Notes: generated by a model not told the origin, from the sequence alone. Positions 43,829-53,527 are shown, counted from the stretch's first letter. The stretch is 64,000 nucleotides of DNA from Chitinophaga sp. S165 (GCF_003182155.1 NZ_QGTG01000002.1:620001-684000); one strand, 5' to 3'. Numbers and translations are program-made.

Positions 43829-44119
43829 ATGAAAAGAATTATCGGCATATTCCTCCTGGCACTGATGTGCTTACAGCTCCTTCCAATCAAGGAGGTGGGG
43901 AAGATATTGTTCAATAATCAGATCGTTGAGGAACATCCGGTAGAAGATGGTAACTGTGGTGACCATCTGAAATTGTGTAAGGAATTAAAATTCCTGAAGG
44001 GTGATTCCATGCTTCAGTTTGAGCCTTCACTACTGGTAAAGAGTCTTCATTATAATTTCTTCGCTGAAATTCCTCAGGGCCCAACCCGTGAGATACATTG
44101 TCCTCCACCTAACTGTTAA
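43829..44119 (+). CDS. Small exported cysteine-containing protein (96 aa)
   Basis: A 96-residue protein with a Sec-like N-terminus (RIIGIFLLALMCLQLLPI). The mature part contains four cysteines (GNCGDHLKLC, IHCPPPNC) that may form disulfides. I do not recognise a family. It lies 207 nt upstream of the SulP transporter on the same strand; whether it belongs to that operon is unclear. Confidence 0.62.
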   Translation: MKRIIGIFLLALMCLQLLPIKEVGKILFNNQIVEEHPVEDGNCGDHLKLCKELKFLKGDSMLQFEPSLLVKSLHYNFFAEIPQGPTREIHCPPPNC

Positions 44120-44326
44120 TATCTTTTTGCTTTAGTATTCTCCTTCTGTCTGTATTGGGCATATCCGGTATTATGCTATAGCAATGCTGCTTTTCTTTAA
44201 CGCGTATACTGCGTTTCAATCTCTATTATAATTATTTATTCACATGACAGGAGTAACTATGCCAGGTAGTATATGGCATTTTATTCCCTGTTTCTGACGC
44301 TTGGCGTTTTTTAAATCCTTCTGACT

Positions 44327-45973
44327 ATGAGCAGGCAATCTATATTTTCCAACTTGAAAGGTGACCTCTCTTCAGGTCTCGTTGTGTTTCTGATAGCGGT
44401 ACCTCTTTGCCTGGGTATTGCCCTGGCATCCGGCGCTCCATTATTTTCCGGTATGATCGCCGGTATAATAGGTGGCATAGTGGTCGGTTCACTAAGTGGC
44501 TCCCAATTGAGTGTAAGTGGTCCTGCGGCTGGTCTTACGGCCGTTGTACTTACCGCCATCACCAAGTTTGGTGTATTTGATATCTTCCTGATGGCAGTTG
44601 TCATCGGAGGTGTGCTGCAGTTGATACTTGGTCTTGTTAAGGCAGGGGTAGTTGCAAACTACTTCCCTTCTAACGTCATAAAAGGAATGTTGACAGCAAT
44701 CGGTATTATCATCATACTGAAACAGCTGCCGCATGCATTCGGTTATGACGCCGATTCAGAAGGAGACTTCGCATTTATTCAGGTAGACGGGAATAATAGT
44801 ATTACCGCCTTACTTTCCACATTGAACCATATTCATCTGGGGGCGACAATAATTACCCTCGTATCAATACTGATCATCCTTTACTGGAACAAGATCCCGA
44901 AAGCGGGCGTAGTTCCTGCTCCACTGGTGGCTGTACTTGTAGGTGTCGGTTTAAATGCACTCTTTATTGCAAGCGGTAGTGTACTGGCGGTGTCTCCAAG
45001 TCATCTGGTTAGTCTGCCGGTAGCAACAGATTTCGGCTCGTTTATCGGTCAGTTCAGTCTTCCTGATTTCAGTTCCCTCGCCAATAAAGAGGTATGGATC
45101 GTTGGTGCTACTATCGCGATCGTGGCTTCCATAGAAACATTGCTGAACCTTGAGGCTACGGATAAACTGGATCCGCTGAAAAGGTATTCTTCCCCAAACC
45201 GTGAGCTGAAAGCACAGGGTATTGGTAACATCATCAGCGGTATGATCGGTGGTTTACCTATCACGTCAGTGATTGTGCGTTCATCTGCGAATATCAACTC
45301 AGGCGCCCGTTCGAGATTTTCTACTATTACGCACGGTACATTATTGCTGGTTTGCGCAGCACTGATTCCATCCATCTTAAATAAGATCCCACTGGCAACC
45401 CTGGCGGCAGTATTGCTTGTAACAGGTTATAAACTGTGTAAGATCTCCATCTTCAAAGAGATGTTTAAGAATGGTAAGTACCAGTGGGTGCCATTCCTAG
45501 TAACTGTGGTTGCTATCGTATTTACTGACCTGTTGATCGGTATCGCTCTGGGTATGGCAGTAAGTGTGATCGCCATTTTACGTGGTAACATCCGTAGTTC
45601 TTATTTCTTCCGCAAGGAAAAATACAGAGCAGGTGATAGCATTGTACTGGAACTGGCACAGGAAGTCTCCTTCCTGAACAAGGCAAGCATCCTGCTGACG
45701 CTTGACCACATGCCGGAAAATTCTACGGTAGTGATAGACGCGAGCAAAACTACGTACATAGACTTCGACGTATTAGAAATGATCCGTGAGTTTAAGGATG
45801 TAAAAGCTCCGCAGAAGAATATTACAGTGATCCTTACCGGATTTAAAGATCAATACAAACTTCCAAACACGGAGAATATCTCTCCTGAACACCAGGAGAA
45901 GATAGCCAGTGGGCATGTTCATACCATTACAGGTAATCATGAACAATTGTTGAAAGAGCTGCAGCTGAATTAA
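44327..45973 (+). CDS. SulP-family anion transporter with STAS domain
   Basis: A 548-residue transporter. The first helices show DLSSGLVVFLIAVPLCLGIALASGAP and SGPAAGLTAVV, the SulP signature region. A C-terminal STAS domain covers about 440-545 (STVVIDASKTTYIDFDVLEMI). The carbonic anhydrase gene 48 nt downstream suggests bicarbonate uptake, as in BicA-like SulP proteins. Sulfate remains possible from sequence alone. Confidence 0.9.
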   Translation: MSRQSIFSNLKGDLSSGLVVFLIAVPLCLGIALASGAPLFSGMIAGIIGGIVVGSLSGSQLSVSGPAAGLTAVVLTAITKFGVFDIFLMAVVIGGVLQLILGLVKAGVVANYFPSNVIKGMLTAIGIIIILKQLPHAFGYDADSEGDFAFIQVDGNNSITALLSTLNHIHLGATIITLVSILIILYWNKIPKAGVVPAPLVAVLVGVGLNALFIASGSVLAVSPSHLVSLPVATDFGSFIGQFSLPDFSSLANKEVWIVGATIAIVASIETLLNLEATDKLDPLKRYSSPNRELKAQGIGNIISGMIGGLPITSVIVRSSANINSGARSRFSTITHGTLLLVCAALIPSILNKIPLATLAAVLLVTGYKLCKISIFKEMFKNGKYQWVPFLVTVVAIVFTDLLIGIALGMAVSVIAILRGNIRSSYFFRKEKYRAGDSIVLELAQEVSFLNKASILLTLDHMPENSTVVIDASKTTYIDFDVLEMIREFKDVKAPQKNITVILTGFKDQYKLPNTENISPEHQEKIASGHVHTITGNHEQLLKELQLN

Positions 45974-46021
45974 TACAGATGCAGTAAGAAGAATTAATTA
46001 AAAAAATAAAAGTTGACAAAG

Positions 46022-46702
46022 ATGAAAACATTAAATAAAGTATCGCAAGCTAGTATAACACCCGCTCAGGCTCTCCAACTTCTCAGAAATGGTAACGAAC
46101 GTTTTGTTGACAACCTGAGATTACACCGTAACCTGCTTGAGCAGGTAAATGAGACCCGTGACGGACAATGGCCAATGGCGGCAATTGTAAGTTGTATGGA
46201 CTCCAGAACATCTGCCGAATTGATCTTCGACCAGGGGTTAGGAGATATTTTCAGCATCCGCTTAGCTGGCGCTGTAATCTCTGACAATGTACTGGGCAGT
46301 CTCGAATATGCCTGTAAAGTAGCAGGCTCCAAATTTATCGTGGTACTGGGTCACTCGAAATGTGGTGCTATCAAAGGCGCGTGTGACAATGTGGAAATGG
46401 GTAACCTGACCGGATTACTGAACAAGATCACTCCGGCAGTTTATGCAGAAAAAACGATCAAAGAAAACAGAACTTCTTCAAACCCGGATTTTGTGGACGC
46501 AGTGACACATCTCCATACAAAGCGTTCCGTGCAGGCGATCATGGAGCAGAGTCATATTCTCCGCGAAATGATCCTGAATGGTGAGATTGGTATTGTGGGC
46601 GCAGTATACAATGTGGAAACTGGCGTGGTAACCTTCCAGGAAGAAACCCTGGTAATAGGCCGTGAAATGTTTAAGGAATCTCCTGAGGCAGTAACTGTCT
46701 GA
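46022..46702 (+). CDS. Beta-carbonic anhydrase
   Basis: A 226-residue enzyme that interconverts CO2 and bicarbonate. Zinc ligands and active-site residues are in VSCMDSRTSAE and LGHSKCGAIKGA. I use ATG 46022; an in-frame TTG three codons upstream is the alternative. It follows the SulP gene and ends at a terminator, so the pair is probably one operon for inorganic carbon handling. Confidence 0.93.
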   Translation: MKTLNKVSQASITPAQALQLLRNGNERFVDNLRLHRNLLEQVNETRDGQWPMAAIVSCMDSRTSAELIFDQGLGDIFSIRLAGAVISDNVLGSLEYACKVAGSKFIVVLGHSKCGAIKGACDNVEMGNLTGLLNKITPAVYAEKTIKENRTSSNPDFVDAVTHLHTKRSVQAIMEQSHILREMILNGEIGIVGAVYNVETGVVTFQEETLVIGREMFKESPEAVTV

Positions 46703-46748
46703 GGACCTACAACTGTTGACAAGCCATGCTTGTAGTCATATACAAAGG

Positions 46749-46780
46749 AAAAGCCGCTCCTCTTCAGGAGTGGCTTTTTT
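46749..46780. terminator. Bidirectional terminator after carbonic anhydrase
   Basis: A 13-position stem (46749-46761 with 46766-46778, one G-T pair) with a CTTC loop is followed by T tracts; A4 on the other arm lets it work for the convergent aminotransferase gene as well. Confidence 0.88.
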
Positions 46781-46791
46781 GTTGATACTGT

Positions 46792-47925
46792 TTATATCTT
46801 TCTTAATCTTTCTGCTGCCTGTTCCAGTGTATCCTTCTTCTTTGCAAAGCAGAAACGTACTACATGATCGTCTTTCCCGTTCTCATAAAATGCCGATACC
46901 GGGATACTCGCTACGCCGAACTCCTTTGTGATGCGGGTCGAGAATTCTTTATCCCCCTCATCGGAAATACGGTCATAACGCATCAGCTGGAAATAGCTTC
47001 CCTTTGAATTCAGTGGCGTAAACCGCGTGTCTTTCATTAGCTCCAGGAAATAATCCCGTTTCTGCTGATAGAATGCCGAGAGGGAAAGATAATGTTCCGG
47101 TGTTTGCAGATAGCGTGAAAGCCCGTATTGCATAGGCGTATTTACAGAGAAACACAGGTATTGATGCACCTTCCGGTATTCTGTCATCAGGTGTGCTGGC
47201 GCGACACAATAACCCATCTTCCAGCCGGTATTATGAAATACTTTTCCGAAGGAGAAAGTCACAAAACTATTACGCAACAATTCCGGATAGCGGAGTATAC
47301 TGAGATGTTCTGCTCCATCATAAATGAGGTGCTCATACACTTCATCTGATAATACAAGCAGATTATGCTCCGTCACGATCTTTTGCAATTCCTCAAGGTC
47401 CTTCTGACTGATAATACTTGCAGTAGGGTTATGAGGAGTATTGATCATGATCATTTTGGTACGAGGCGTGATCTTACTACGCACCAGCGCCCAGTCAATA
47501 CTATAATCAGGATAAGAGAGTGGTATTAATACCGGTACGCCACCGTTCACCAATACGTTGGGAATATAACTATCGTATGCAGGCTCAAAGATGATCACCT
47601 CATCACCTGGACCGATACAGGTAGCGATAGCGGTGAAGATGGCATATGTACCTCCGGGAGTAATAGTGATCTCTGTATCCGGATTGACCTGCTGTCCGTA
47701 GAGGGTATGGATCTTTTGTGCAATCACTTCTCTTAGCGGCATAATACCCGGCATGGGGGCGTATTGATTATATCCATCCTCCATGGCCTCATTCACCAGC
47801 TTCTTCAAAACATCATCGCAATCAAAATCGGGGAATCCCTGGGAAAGATTAATGGCTTTATGTTGCGCAGCAAGTGCGGACATGACAGAGAAAATGGTTG
47901 TGCCTACATTTGGAAGTTTCGACAT
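46792..47925 (-). CDS. Class I PLP aminotransferase, methionine-aminotransferase-like
   Basis: A 377-residue fold-type I enzyme. LSQGFPDFDCDDVL, NQYAPMPGIMPLREVI, the INTPHNPTA segment and the PLP Lys in SFGKVFHNTGWKMGYC are those of the YbdL/kynurenine aminotransferase branch. It probably transaminates methionine or aromatic amino acids. The start SKLPNVGTTIFSV aligns with relatives, so the ATG is right even though it lies directly after a hairpin with T6. Confidence 0.88.
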   Translation of the reverse strand: MSKLPNVGTTIFSVMSALAAQHKAINLSQGFPDFDCDDVLKKLVNEAMEDGYNQYAPMPGIMPLREVIAQKIHTLYGQQVNPDTEITITPGGTYAIFTAIATCIGPGDEVIIFEPAYDSYIPNVLVNGGVPVLIPLSYPDYSIDWALVRSKITPRTKMIMINTPHNPTASIISQKDLEELQKIVTEHNLLVLSDEVYEHLIYDGAEHLSILRYPELLRNSFVTFSFGKVFHNTGWKMGYCVAPAHLMTEYRKVHQYLCFSVNTPMQYGLSRYLQTPEHYLSLSAFYQQKRDYFLELMKDTRFTPLNSKGSYFQLMRYDRISDEGDKEFSTRITKEFGVASIPVSAFYENGKDDHVVRFCFAKKKDTLEQAAERLRKI

Positions 47926-47993
47926 AAAAAACGGATGATCAATTACGGATCAATGTCTGAAATTAAAACATGTAATCCGTAATTGATCATCCG
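47926..47993 (-). terminator. 19-bp hairpin followed by T6, abutting the aminotransferase start codon
   Basis: Perfect arms 47932-47950 and 47975-47993 enclose 24 nt. Read on the minus strand, the hairpin is followed by T6 and then immediately the ATG of the aminotransferase. It lies 17 nt after the manC stop. A terminator for manC is the simplest view, but its position also makes it the leader of the next gene. The arm core TGATCAATTA is shared with 28985-29052. Confidence 0.75.
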
Positions 47994-48010
47994 ATCCCTG
48001 CTTTTATTAT

Positions 48011-49102
48011 TTAGAGAAATTTCTCTCCTTTGTTCCTTTTCACTTCTGCGACATACTCTTTGATCTGTTGTTCATTCTCCTTTTTGCAGATCAGTAATAC
48101 ATCTGAAGTATCTACAACAATGAATTCATCGAGGCCCTGTATAACCAACAGTTTTTCCTGAGGGGCTTTCACCATGCAGTTTGTAGCATCTACCAGCATG
48201 ACATTTTTTCCCTGTACGGCATTGCCATCGTCATCCCTGTCCAGGTTTTCATAGGCAGAAGCCCAGGTACCGAGGTCACTCCATCCGAAGTTGGAAGGGA
48301 TCACATATACATTATCTGCTTTTTCCATGATCGCGTAATCAATGGAAATATTTGTACACTGCGGGTAGATGTTTTCTATTACTTTCTTTTCTTCCGGAGT
48401 ATTAAATACGTCTGTGCTTTGTTGGAACAGCTCATCTATTTCCGGAAGATATTTATTGAACGCGGTCAGTATTGTTTTTACGTTCCACACAAAGATACCA
48501 GCGTTCCAAAGGAAGTCTCCGCTTTGCAGGAACGTCTTTGCCAGTTCCAGGTTAGGCTTTTCGGTAAATGTTTTAACGGGATACACATTATCCGCCACCT
48601 GTTGTGTCTCAAACTGAATATACCCATATCCGGTGTCAGGACGGGTAGGCTTTATACCAAGTGTCACCAGGGCACTGTGTTTCTGTACGAACATCAATGC
48701 ATTCAGGCAGGTGCTGGCAAAAGCAATAGAATCCATGATCAGATGATCTGCCGGAGCACAAATGATACTTGCCTTCGGGTCCTGCTTGTTTATTTTATGA
48801 GAGATATAAGCAATGCAGGGAGCAGTATTTTTCCTTGAAGGCTCGCTGACTATATTTTCTACGAGCAGTTCAGGCAGCTGCTCCTTCACCTTTGTTACAT
48901 AATGATGATGTGTGACTACAAAAATGTTTTCCTGTGGAATAAATTGCGCGAACCTTTCGAAGGTCCATTGTAATAACGTTTTCCCGGTATTCAGAATATC
49001 CAGGAATTGTTTGGGGTGATCAGTGCGGCTATAGGGCCAGAAACGGCTACCTATTCCCCCGGCCATAATGGCCACGTAAAAATGCCTATTCACAGCTGTC
49101 AT
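48011..49102 (-). CDS. manC: Mannose-1-phosphate guanylyltransferase
   Basis: A 363-residue nucleotidyltransferase that makes GDP-mannose from GTP and mannose-1-phosphate, for surface polysaccharide. AIMAGGIGSRFWPYSRTDHPKQFLDIL is the nucleotide-binding signature, followed by FTEKPN and DYAIMEKADNVYVIPSNFGWSDLGTW. There is no C-terminal isomerase half, so it is the monofunctional form. It is 1 nt after kdsD; the two form an operon. Confidence 0.93.
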   Translation of the reverse strand: MTAVNRHFYVAIMAGGIGSRFWPYSRTDHPKQFLDILNTGKTLLQWTFERFAQFIPQENIFVVTHHHYVTKVKEQLPELLVENIVSEPSRKNTAPCIAYISHKINKQDPKASIICAPADHLIMDSIAFASTCLNALMFVQKHSALVTLGIKPTRPDTGYGYIQFETQQVADNVYPVKTFTEKPNLELAKTFLQSGDFLWNAGIFVWNVKTILTAFNKYLPEIDELFQQSTDVFNTPEEKKVIENIYPQCTNISIDYAIMEKADNVYVIPSNFGWSDLGTWASAYENLDRDDDGNAVQGKNVMLVDATNCMVKAPQEKLLVIQGLDEFIVVDTSDVLLICKKENEQQIKEYVAEVKRNKGEKFL

Positions 49103-49103
49103 C

Positions 49104-50078
49104 TTATATAATCCCTTCCCTGATTAAGTCATGTAAATGAATGATGCCAATATATCGTTTATCTTTCAAAACCAATAGTTGAGTGATATCATGTTCTCTC
49201 ATCATCTCCAGGGCATTGATAGCCAATTCTTCTTCCTGGATCGTTTTTGGGTATTTAGACATGATATTTTCTGCGATGACACTTTCTGCCGGTATTCCTT
49301 TTTCAAGCATACGGCGAAGGTCGCCATCTGTAATAATTCCTCCCAGTTGCCCGTCTGACTCCAATACAGCGGTCACACCAAGCATACCGGAAGATATTGC
49401 GACGATGATCTCTTTTAAAGGGCTATCCTTTTGTACCTGCGGGGCTTGGTGAAGACGGCTAAGATCTCCTACCTTCAGATATAATTTCTTACCCAAGGTA
49501 CCTCCGGGATGAAACTTCGCAAAATCAGCAGCCGTAAATCCGTGCCATTCTATCAGGCATACCGCCAACGCATCTCCCATTGCCAGCTGGGCAGTGGTAC
49601 TGGTTGTGGGTGCCAGGTTATTCGGGCAGGCCTCCTGGCTGACAGAAGTATTCAATAAAAAGTCTGACTCTCTCGCCAGATAGGAATCTGTGTTCCCTAC
49701 CATGCCGATCAGTTTATTTCCAAAGTTCTTAACTAATGGGACCAATACTTTGATCTCTGGAGAGTTACCGCTTTTTGAAATACACAAGATAATATCATCC
49801 TCCTGGATCATACCCAGATCCCCGTGGATAGCATCAGCAGCATGCATAAAAATTGCGGGAGTGCCAGTGGAATTTAATGTAGCTACAATCTTCTGACCGA
49901 TAATTGCACTTTTGCCAATACCGGATACAACCAGCCGTCCGGCGCAATGTGCAATCAACTCTACCGCCTGCTCAAAATCACTATTGATGTATTGCTTCAG
50001 ATCTGAGACCGCTGTCGCTTCAAGGCTAAGCGTTCGTTTCGCCACTTCGGCAATATTAATAACCGTTCTATTTTTCAT
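49104..50078 (-). CDS. kdsD: D-arabinose-5-phosphate isomerase (KpsF/GutQ family)
   Basis: A 324-residue enzyme making arabinose-5-phosphate, the first committed precursor of Kdo. The SIS domain (about 40-180) has VSGIGKSAIIGQKIVATLNSTG and CISKSGNSPEI; two CBS domains fill 205-320 (GGIITDGDLRRMLE, MMREHDITQLLVL). I start at MKNRTVINIAE, four codons inside the longest frame. Together with kdsB elsewhere in the window it supplies the Kdo pathway. Confidence 0.94.
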   Translation of the reverse strand: MKNRTVINIAEVAKRTLSLEATAVSDLKQYINSDFEQAVELIAHCAGRLVVSGIGKSAIIGQKIVATLNSTGTPAIFMHAADAIHGDLGMIQEDDIILCISKSGNSPEIKVLVPLVKNFGNKLIGMVGNTDSYLARESDFLLNTSVSQEACPNNLAPTTSTTAQLAMGDALAVCLIEWHGFTAADFAKFHPGGTLGKKLYLKVGDLSRLHQAPQVQKDSPLKEIIVAISSGMLGVTAVLESDGQLGGIITDGDLRRMLEKGIPAESVIAENIMSKYPKTIQEEELAINALEMMREHDITQLLVLKDKRYIGIIHLHDLIREGII

Positions 50079-50383
50079 GGGCAGCCACAAAGTTAACTAG
50101 GTTTCAGCAGATTAAGCCTATGATATTGCCTAATTTTATAATAAGGAGCCGTCCTGGCCGGATTTTGTCATTTTTGTTCATTCCTGTCTCCCCTGCCGAG
50201 CGTCCCTCTGCTTCGGGGGGGCAATCTGAGTAAGCATTTGGGAGAATTTTAACACGCTATAACACATAAATTAATTGCCGGTCAGCCTATTTTTAGTTAA
50301 CTTCGTGTCCCCTAAAAAACACATAAACAATATCCATAATTTGTTACTTTCTTTAGAGTTTATTTGTTTTAAATTTGAATGCA

Positions 50384-52585
50384 ATGGCTGTTGTAAAGGT
50401 AAGTTTGATTGATGCATTACGGGAACACTTTGGGTTTGATTCCTTTAAAGGAAACCAGGAAATCATCATCAAAAGCATTCTTGCCGGTAAAGATACTTTT
50501 GTTATAATGCCAACCGGCGGAGGCAAATCTTTATGTTATCAATTGCCGGCTCTGATGAGTCCCGGCTGCGCGCTCATAGTATCCCCTCTTATTGCTTTAA
50601 TGAAAAACCAGGTGGACCTGGTACGTTCATACAGCAGTAAAGATAACGTGGCGCATTTTCTAAATTCTACCCTGTCAAAAGCACAGATAAAAAAAGTAAG
50701 AACGGACCTGCTTGCCGGCAAAACCAAGATGCTCTATGTAGCACCGGAAACGCTGACTAAACAGGAAAACCTGGATTTTTTCCGCGAACTCGAGATTTCT
50801 TTCATCGCAGTAGACGAAGCGCATTGTATCTCTGAATGGGGGCATGACTTTCGTCCGGAGTACCGCCGTCTTAAAGAAATGATAGAGCAGATCAATGGCG
50901 ATCTTCCTATTATTGCCCTGACAGCGACCGCTACACCTAAAGTACAGAGCGATATTGTAAAGAATCTGGGGCTCCGTGATCCACAGGTATATCTATCTTC
51001 TTTTAACAGGCCGAACCTTTATTATGAGATCCGTCCTAAACGGAAAAAAGACCAGACCATCCGTGAGATAGTCAAGTTCATTCATTCTCATAAGGGTAAG
51101 AGCGGTATCATATATACGCTAAACCGTAAAACTACCGAAGAACTGGCAGATATGCTGGTAGCTAACAACATCAAGGCTGTTGCTTACCATGCGGGGCTGG
51201 ATGCCGGTACCCGTGCCCAGCGTCAGGACATGTTCCTGCATGAAGATGTAGATGTTATCGTGGCTACTATTGCCTTCGGTATGGGGATTGACAAACCCGA
51301 CGTTCGTTTCGTTATTCACTATAATATTCCGAAGAGCCTGGAAAACTATTACCAGGAAACAGGACGCGCTGGTCGCGATGGCCTGGAAGGTATCTGTGTG
51401 TGCTTCTATTCATATAAAGATGTGCAGAAGCTGGAACACCTGATGCGCGATAAGCCATTGAGTGAAAGGGAAATGGGCGCTCAGCTCATTAATGAAACGG
51501 TGGCCTATGCAGAGAGCTCTGCCTGCCGCAGAAAGGTGATCCTTCACTACTTCGGGGAGAAGTATGAAGAATCTCAGTGTAATAACGCCTGCGATAACTG
51601 CCGGAACCCGAAAGAAAAAATAGAAGTTAAGAACCGCGTCGTAATCGTTCTCAAAGCCATAAAAGCTTTAGAAGAACGTTTCGGAAGCGACTACGTCGTA
51701 AATATCATTACGGGCAAAGTAAACCCTCAGATCACTACCTACCAGCATAATCAACTGGAAGTATTCGGAGAGGGAAAAGAATTTGATGCCCACTTCTGGA
51801 ATTCCCTCATCCGCCAGATGATGCTGGAAGACCTGATTGAAAAGGATATTGAAGAATATGGCCTGCTGAAGATCACGGAAAAAGGACATAAGTTCCTGAA
51901 AGAACCGTACTCCATCATGGTCTCTCTCAACCATCAGTTTGAAGAGGAAGGCGGAGAAGATGATGATATCGCTACAGAAGCACAAGCATCCGCAGATACT
52001 GTACTCTTCGAAATGCTGAAAGAGCTGCGTAAGAAAGTTGCGAAAGAAAAGAACCTTCCTCCTTTTGTGATCTTCCTGGAAACTTCCCTGGAAGACATGG
52101 CCACCCAATACCCGACCACTGTTCAGGAATTAGAAAAGATACAGGGGGTAAGTAAAGGTAAAGCCATCCGTTACGGTAAACAGTTCGTAGACGTCATCTC
52201 CAAATACGTTGAGGAGAATGACATTGTGAAACCGGACGATTTTGTGATGAAGAGTGTGGTGAACAAGAGTGGTCTGAAAGTCTTCATCATTCAGAATATC
52301 GACAAGAAAATGCCGCTTGAAACCATCGCCCGCAATAAGGAGTTAACAATTCCTCAGTTGCTGGATGAAATGGAGACGATAGTAGCCAGTGGTACCAAAC
52401 TAAATCTGGACTATTGTCTGGATGAAGAGCTGGACGACTATGCACAGGACGAGATTATGGAATACTTTAAAGGCTGCGAAACATCCAGCCTGGCACTTGC
52501 CCGCGAGGAATTGATAGACAGCGATTACACCATCGAACAGTTAAAGCTCATGCGTATCAAGTTCCTGGTGGAATACGGAAACTAA
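50384..52585 (+). CDS. recQ: ATP-dependent DNA helicase RecQ
   Basis: A 733-residue 3'-5' helicase. Walker A PTGGGKSLCYQLPA, DEAH box VDEAHCISEWGHDFR, motif VI QETGRAGRDG and the zinc-binding cysteines (CRRKVILHYFGEKYE...CNNACDNC) are all present; then RQC and HRDC (about 530-610) domains and an extra C-terminal ~110 residues usual for Bacteroidota RecQ. Acts in recombination and stalled-fork repair. The start is ATG 50384. The DUF3050 gene follows 20 nt later. Confidence 0.95.
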   Translation: MAVVKVSLIDALREHFGFDSFKGNQEIIIKSILAGKDTFVIMPTGGGKSLCYQLPALMSPGCALIVSPLIALMKNQVDLVRSYSSKDNVAHFLNSTLSKAQIKKVRTDLLAGKTKMLYVAPETLTKQENLDFFRELEISFIAVDEAHCISEWGHDFRPEYRRLKEMIEQINGDLPIIALTATATPKVQSDIVKNLGLRDPQVYLSSFNRPNLYYEIRPKRKKDQTIREIVKFIHSHKGKSGIIYTLNRKTTEELADMLVANNIKAVAYHAGLDAGTRAQRQDMFLHEDVDVIVATIAFGMGIDKPDVRFVIHYNIPKSLENYYQETGRAGRDGLEGICVCFYSYKDVQKLEHLMRDKPLSEREMGAQLINETVAYAESSACRRKVILHYFGEKYEESQCNNACDNCRNPKEKIEVKNRVVIVLKAIKALEERFGSDYVVNIITGKVNPQITTYQHNQLEVFGEGKEFDAHFWNSLIRQMMLEDLIEKDIEEYGLLKITEKGHKFLKEPYSIMVSLNHQFEEEGGEDDDIATEAQASADTVLFEMLKELRKKVAKEKNLPPFVIFLETSLEDMATQYPTTVQELEKIQGVSKGKAIRYGKQFVDVISKYVEENDIVKPDDFVMKSVVNKSGLKVFIIQNIDKKMPLETIARNKELTIPQLLDEMETIVASGTKLNLDYCLDEELDDYAQDEIMEYFKGCETSSLALAREELIDSDYTIEQLKLMRIKFLVEYGN

Positions 52586-52605
52586 TAGGCTCATCAGAAT
52601 AGTAC

Positions 52606-53376
52606 ATGACTGGCATACCACACATTAAAGCAACCATTGCTCCTATCCGGGAGCAGATCATACAGCATCCTTTATATTCCGAAATGCAGCGCATGGAAGA
52701 CATCCGCTCTTTTATGCAATATCATGTATTTGCTGTATGGGATTTCATGTCATTACTCAAATCATTACAAAAGCATCTTACCTGCACAGATATTCCGTGG
52801 GTGCCTAAAGGCAGCGCTGCTACCCGTTATCTCATCAACGAGATCGTTACGGGAGAAGAAAGCGATGTAGATCCGGATGGTAATCGTGTAAGTCATTTTG
52901 AATTATATCTCCAGGCAATGGAGCAGGCAGGCGCTGATGCTTCTGCTATCAATGACTGTTTACTGCAACTCGAAAGAGGCAAATCACTGACAGCTGTGCT
53001 GAATGGTCTACCACATACAGTACGCTCTTTTGTAAAATATACTTTCGATCTGATCCATAACTCGCCCGTGCATATTCAGGCAGCTGTATTTACCTTCGGA
53101 CGGGAAGATCTTATACCAGATATGTTCCTTGCATTGGTTAATGATCTGGATAAACAATTCCCGGGACAGATCAGTCTTTTCAAATATTACCTCGAAAGGC
53201 ATATAGAAGTTGACGGAGATCACCATAGTCATTTAGGCATGGAAATGGTACAGGAATTATGTGGCAATGATCCGGTTAAATGGGAAGAAGCTGCGCAAGC
53301 GTCGAAGACTGCTCTTGAGGAACGAAATGCTTTGTGGACAGGGATTCTAGAAGAAATTAAAAGTTTTGTTGCATAA
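52606..53376 (+). CDS. DUF3050 protein
   Basis: A 256-residue protein. QYHVFAVWDFMSLLKSLQ, PWVPKGSAATRYLINEIVTGEE and YLERHIEVDGDHHSHLGMEMV are the DUF3050 signatures; conserved His and Glu residues suggest a heme-oxygenase-like diiron fold. Function is unknown; family members have been predicted as iron-dependent oxygenases. It may be co-transcribed with recQ. Confidence 0.87.
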   Translation: MTGIPHIKATIAPIREQIIQHPLYSEMQRMEDIRSFMQYHVFAVWDFMSLLKSLQKHLTCTDIPWVPKGSAATRYLINEIVTGEESDVDPDGNRVSHFELYLQAMEQAGADASAINDCLLQLERGKSLTAVLNGLPHTVRSFVKYTFDLIHNSPVHIQAAVFTFGREDLIPDMFLALVNDLDKQFPGQISLFKYYLERHIEVDGDHHSHLGMEMVQELCGNDPVKWEEAAQASKTALEERNALWTGILEEIKSFVA

Positions 53377-53379
53377 AAA

Positions 53380-53412
53380 TTTGGAAGTTAGTTTTTAATT
53401 TGCTTATCTTTG
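53380..53412 (+). promoter_or_regulatory. Canonical Bacteroidota promoter of tRNA-Phe
   Basis: The -33 TTTG (53380-53383) and -7 TATCTTTG (53405-53412) are separated by 21 nt, close to the Bacteroidota consensus. It lies directly after the DUF3050 stop and about 37 nt upstream of the mature tRNA 5' end. This is the cleanest promoter in the window. Confidence 0.75.
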
Positions 53413-53449
53413 CAATCCCTTCGAGAGAAGGACACAGAAAAAAAGGAAT

Positions 53450-53525
53450 GGTGCGGTAGCTCAGTCGGTAGAGCAAAGGACTGAAAATCCTTGTGTCGGC
53501 GGTTCGATCCCGCCTCACACCACCA
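53450..53525 (+). tRNA. tRNA-Phe (GAA)
   Basis: A 73-nt cloverleaf plus encoded CCA (53523-53525). The anticodon stem reads AAGGA-CTGAAAA-TCCTT with anticodon GAA; D-arm AGTCGGTA and T-arm GGCGG-TTCGATC-CCGCC are normal. The acceptor stem (53450-53456 with 53515-53521) has one C-A mismatch at C54/A17 (positions 5 and 68) and one G-U at its base. Confidence 0.95.
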
Positions 53526-53527
53526 AG

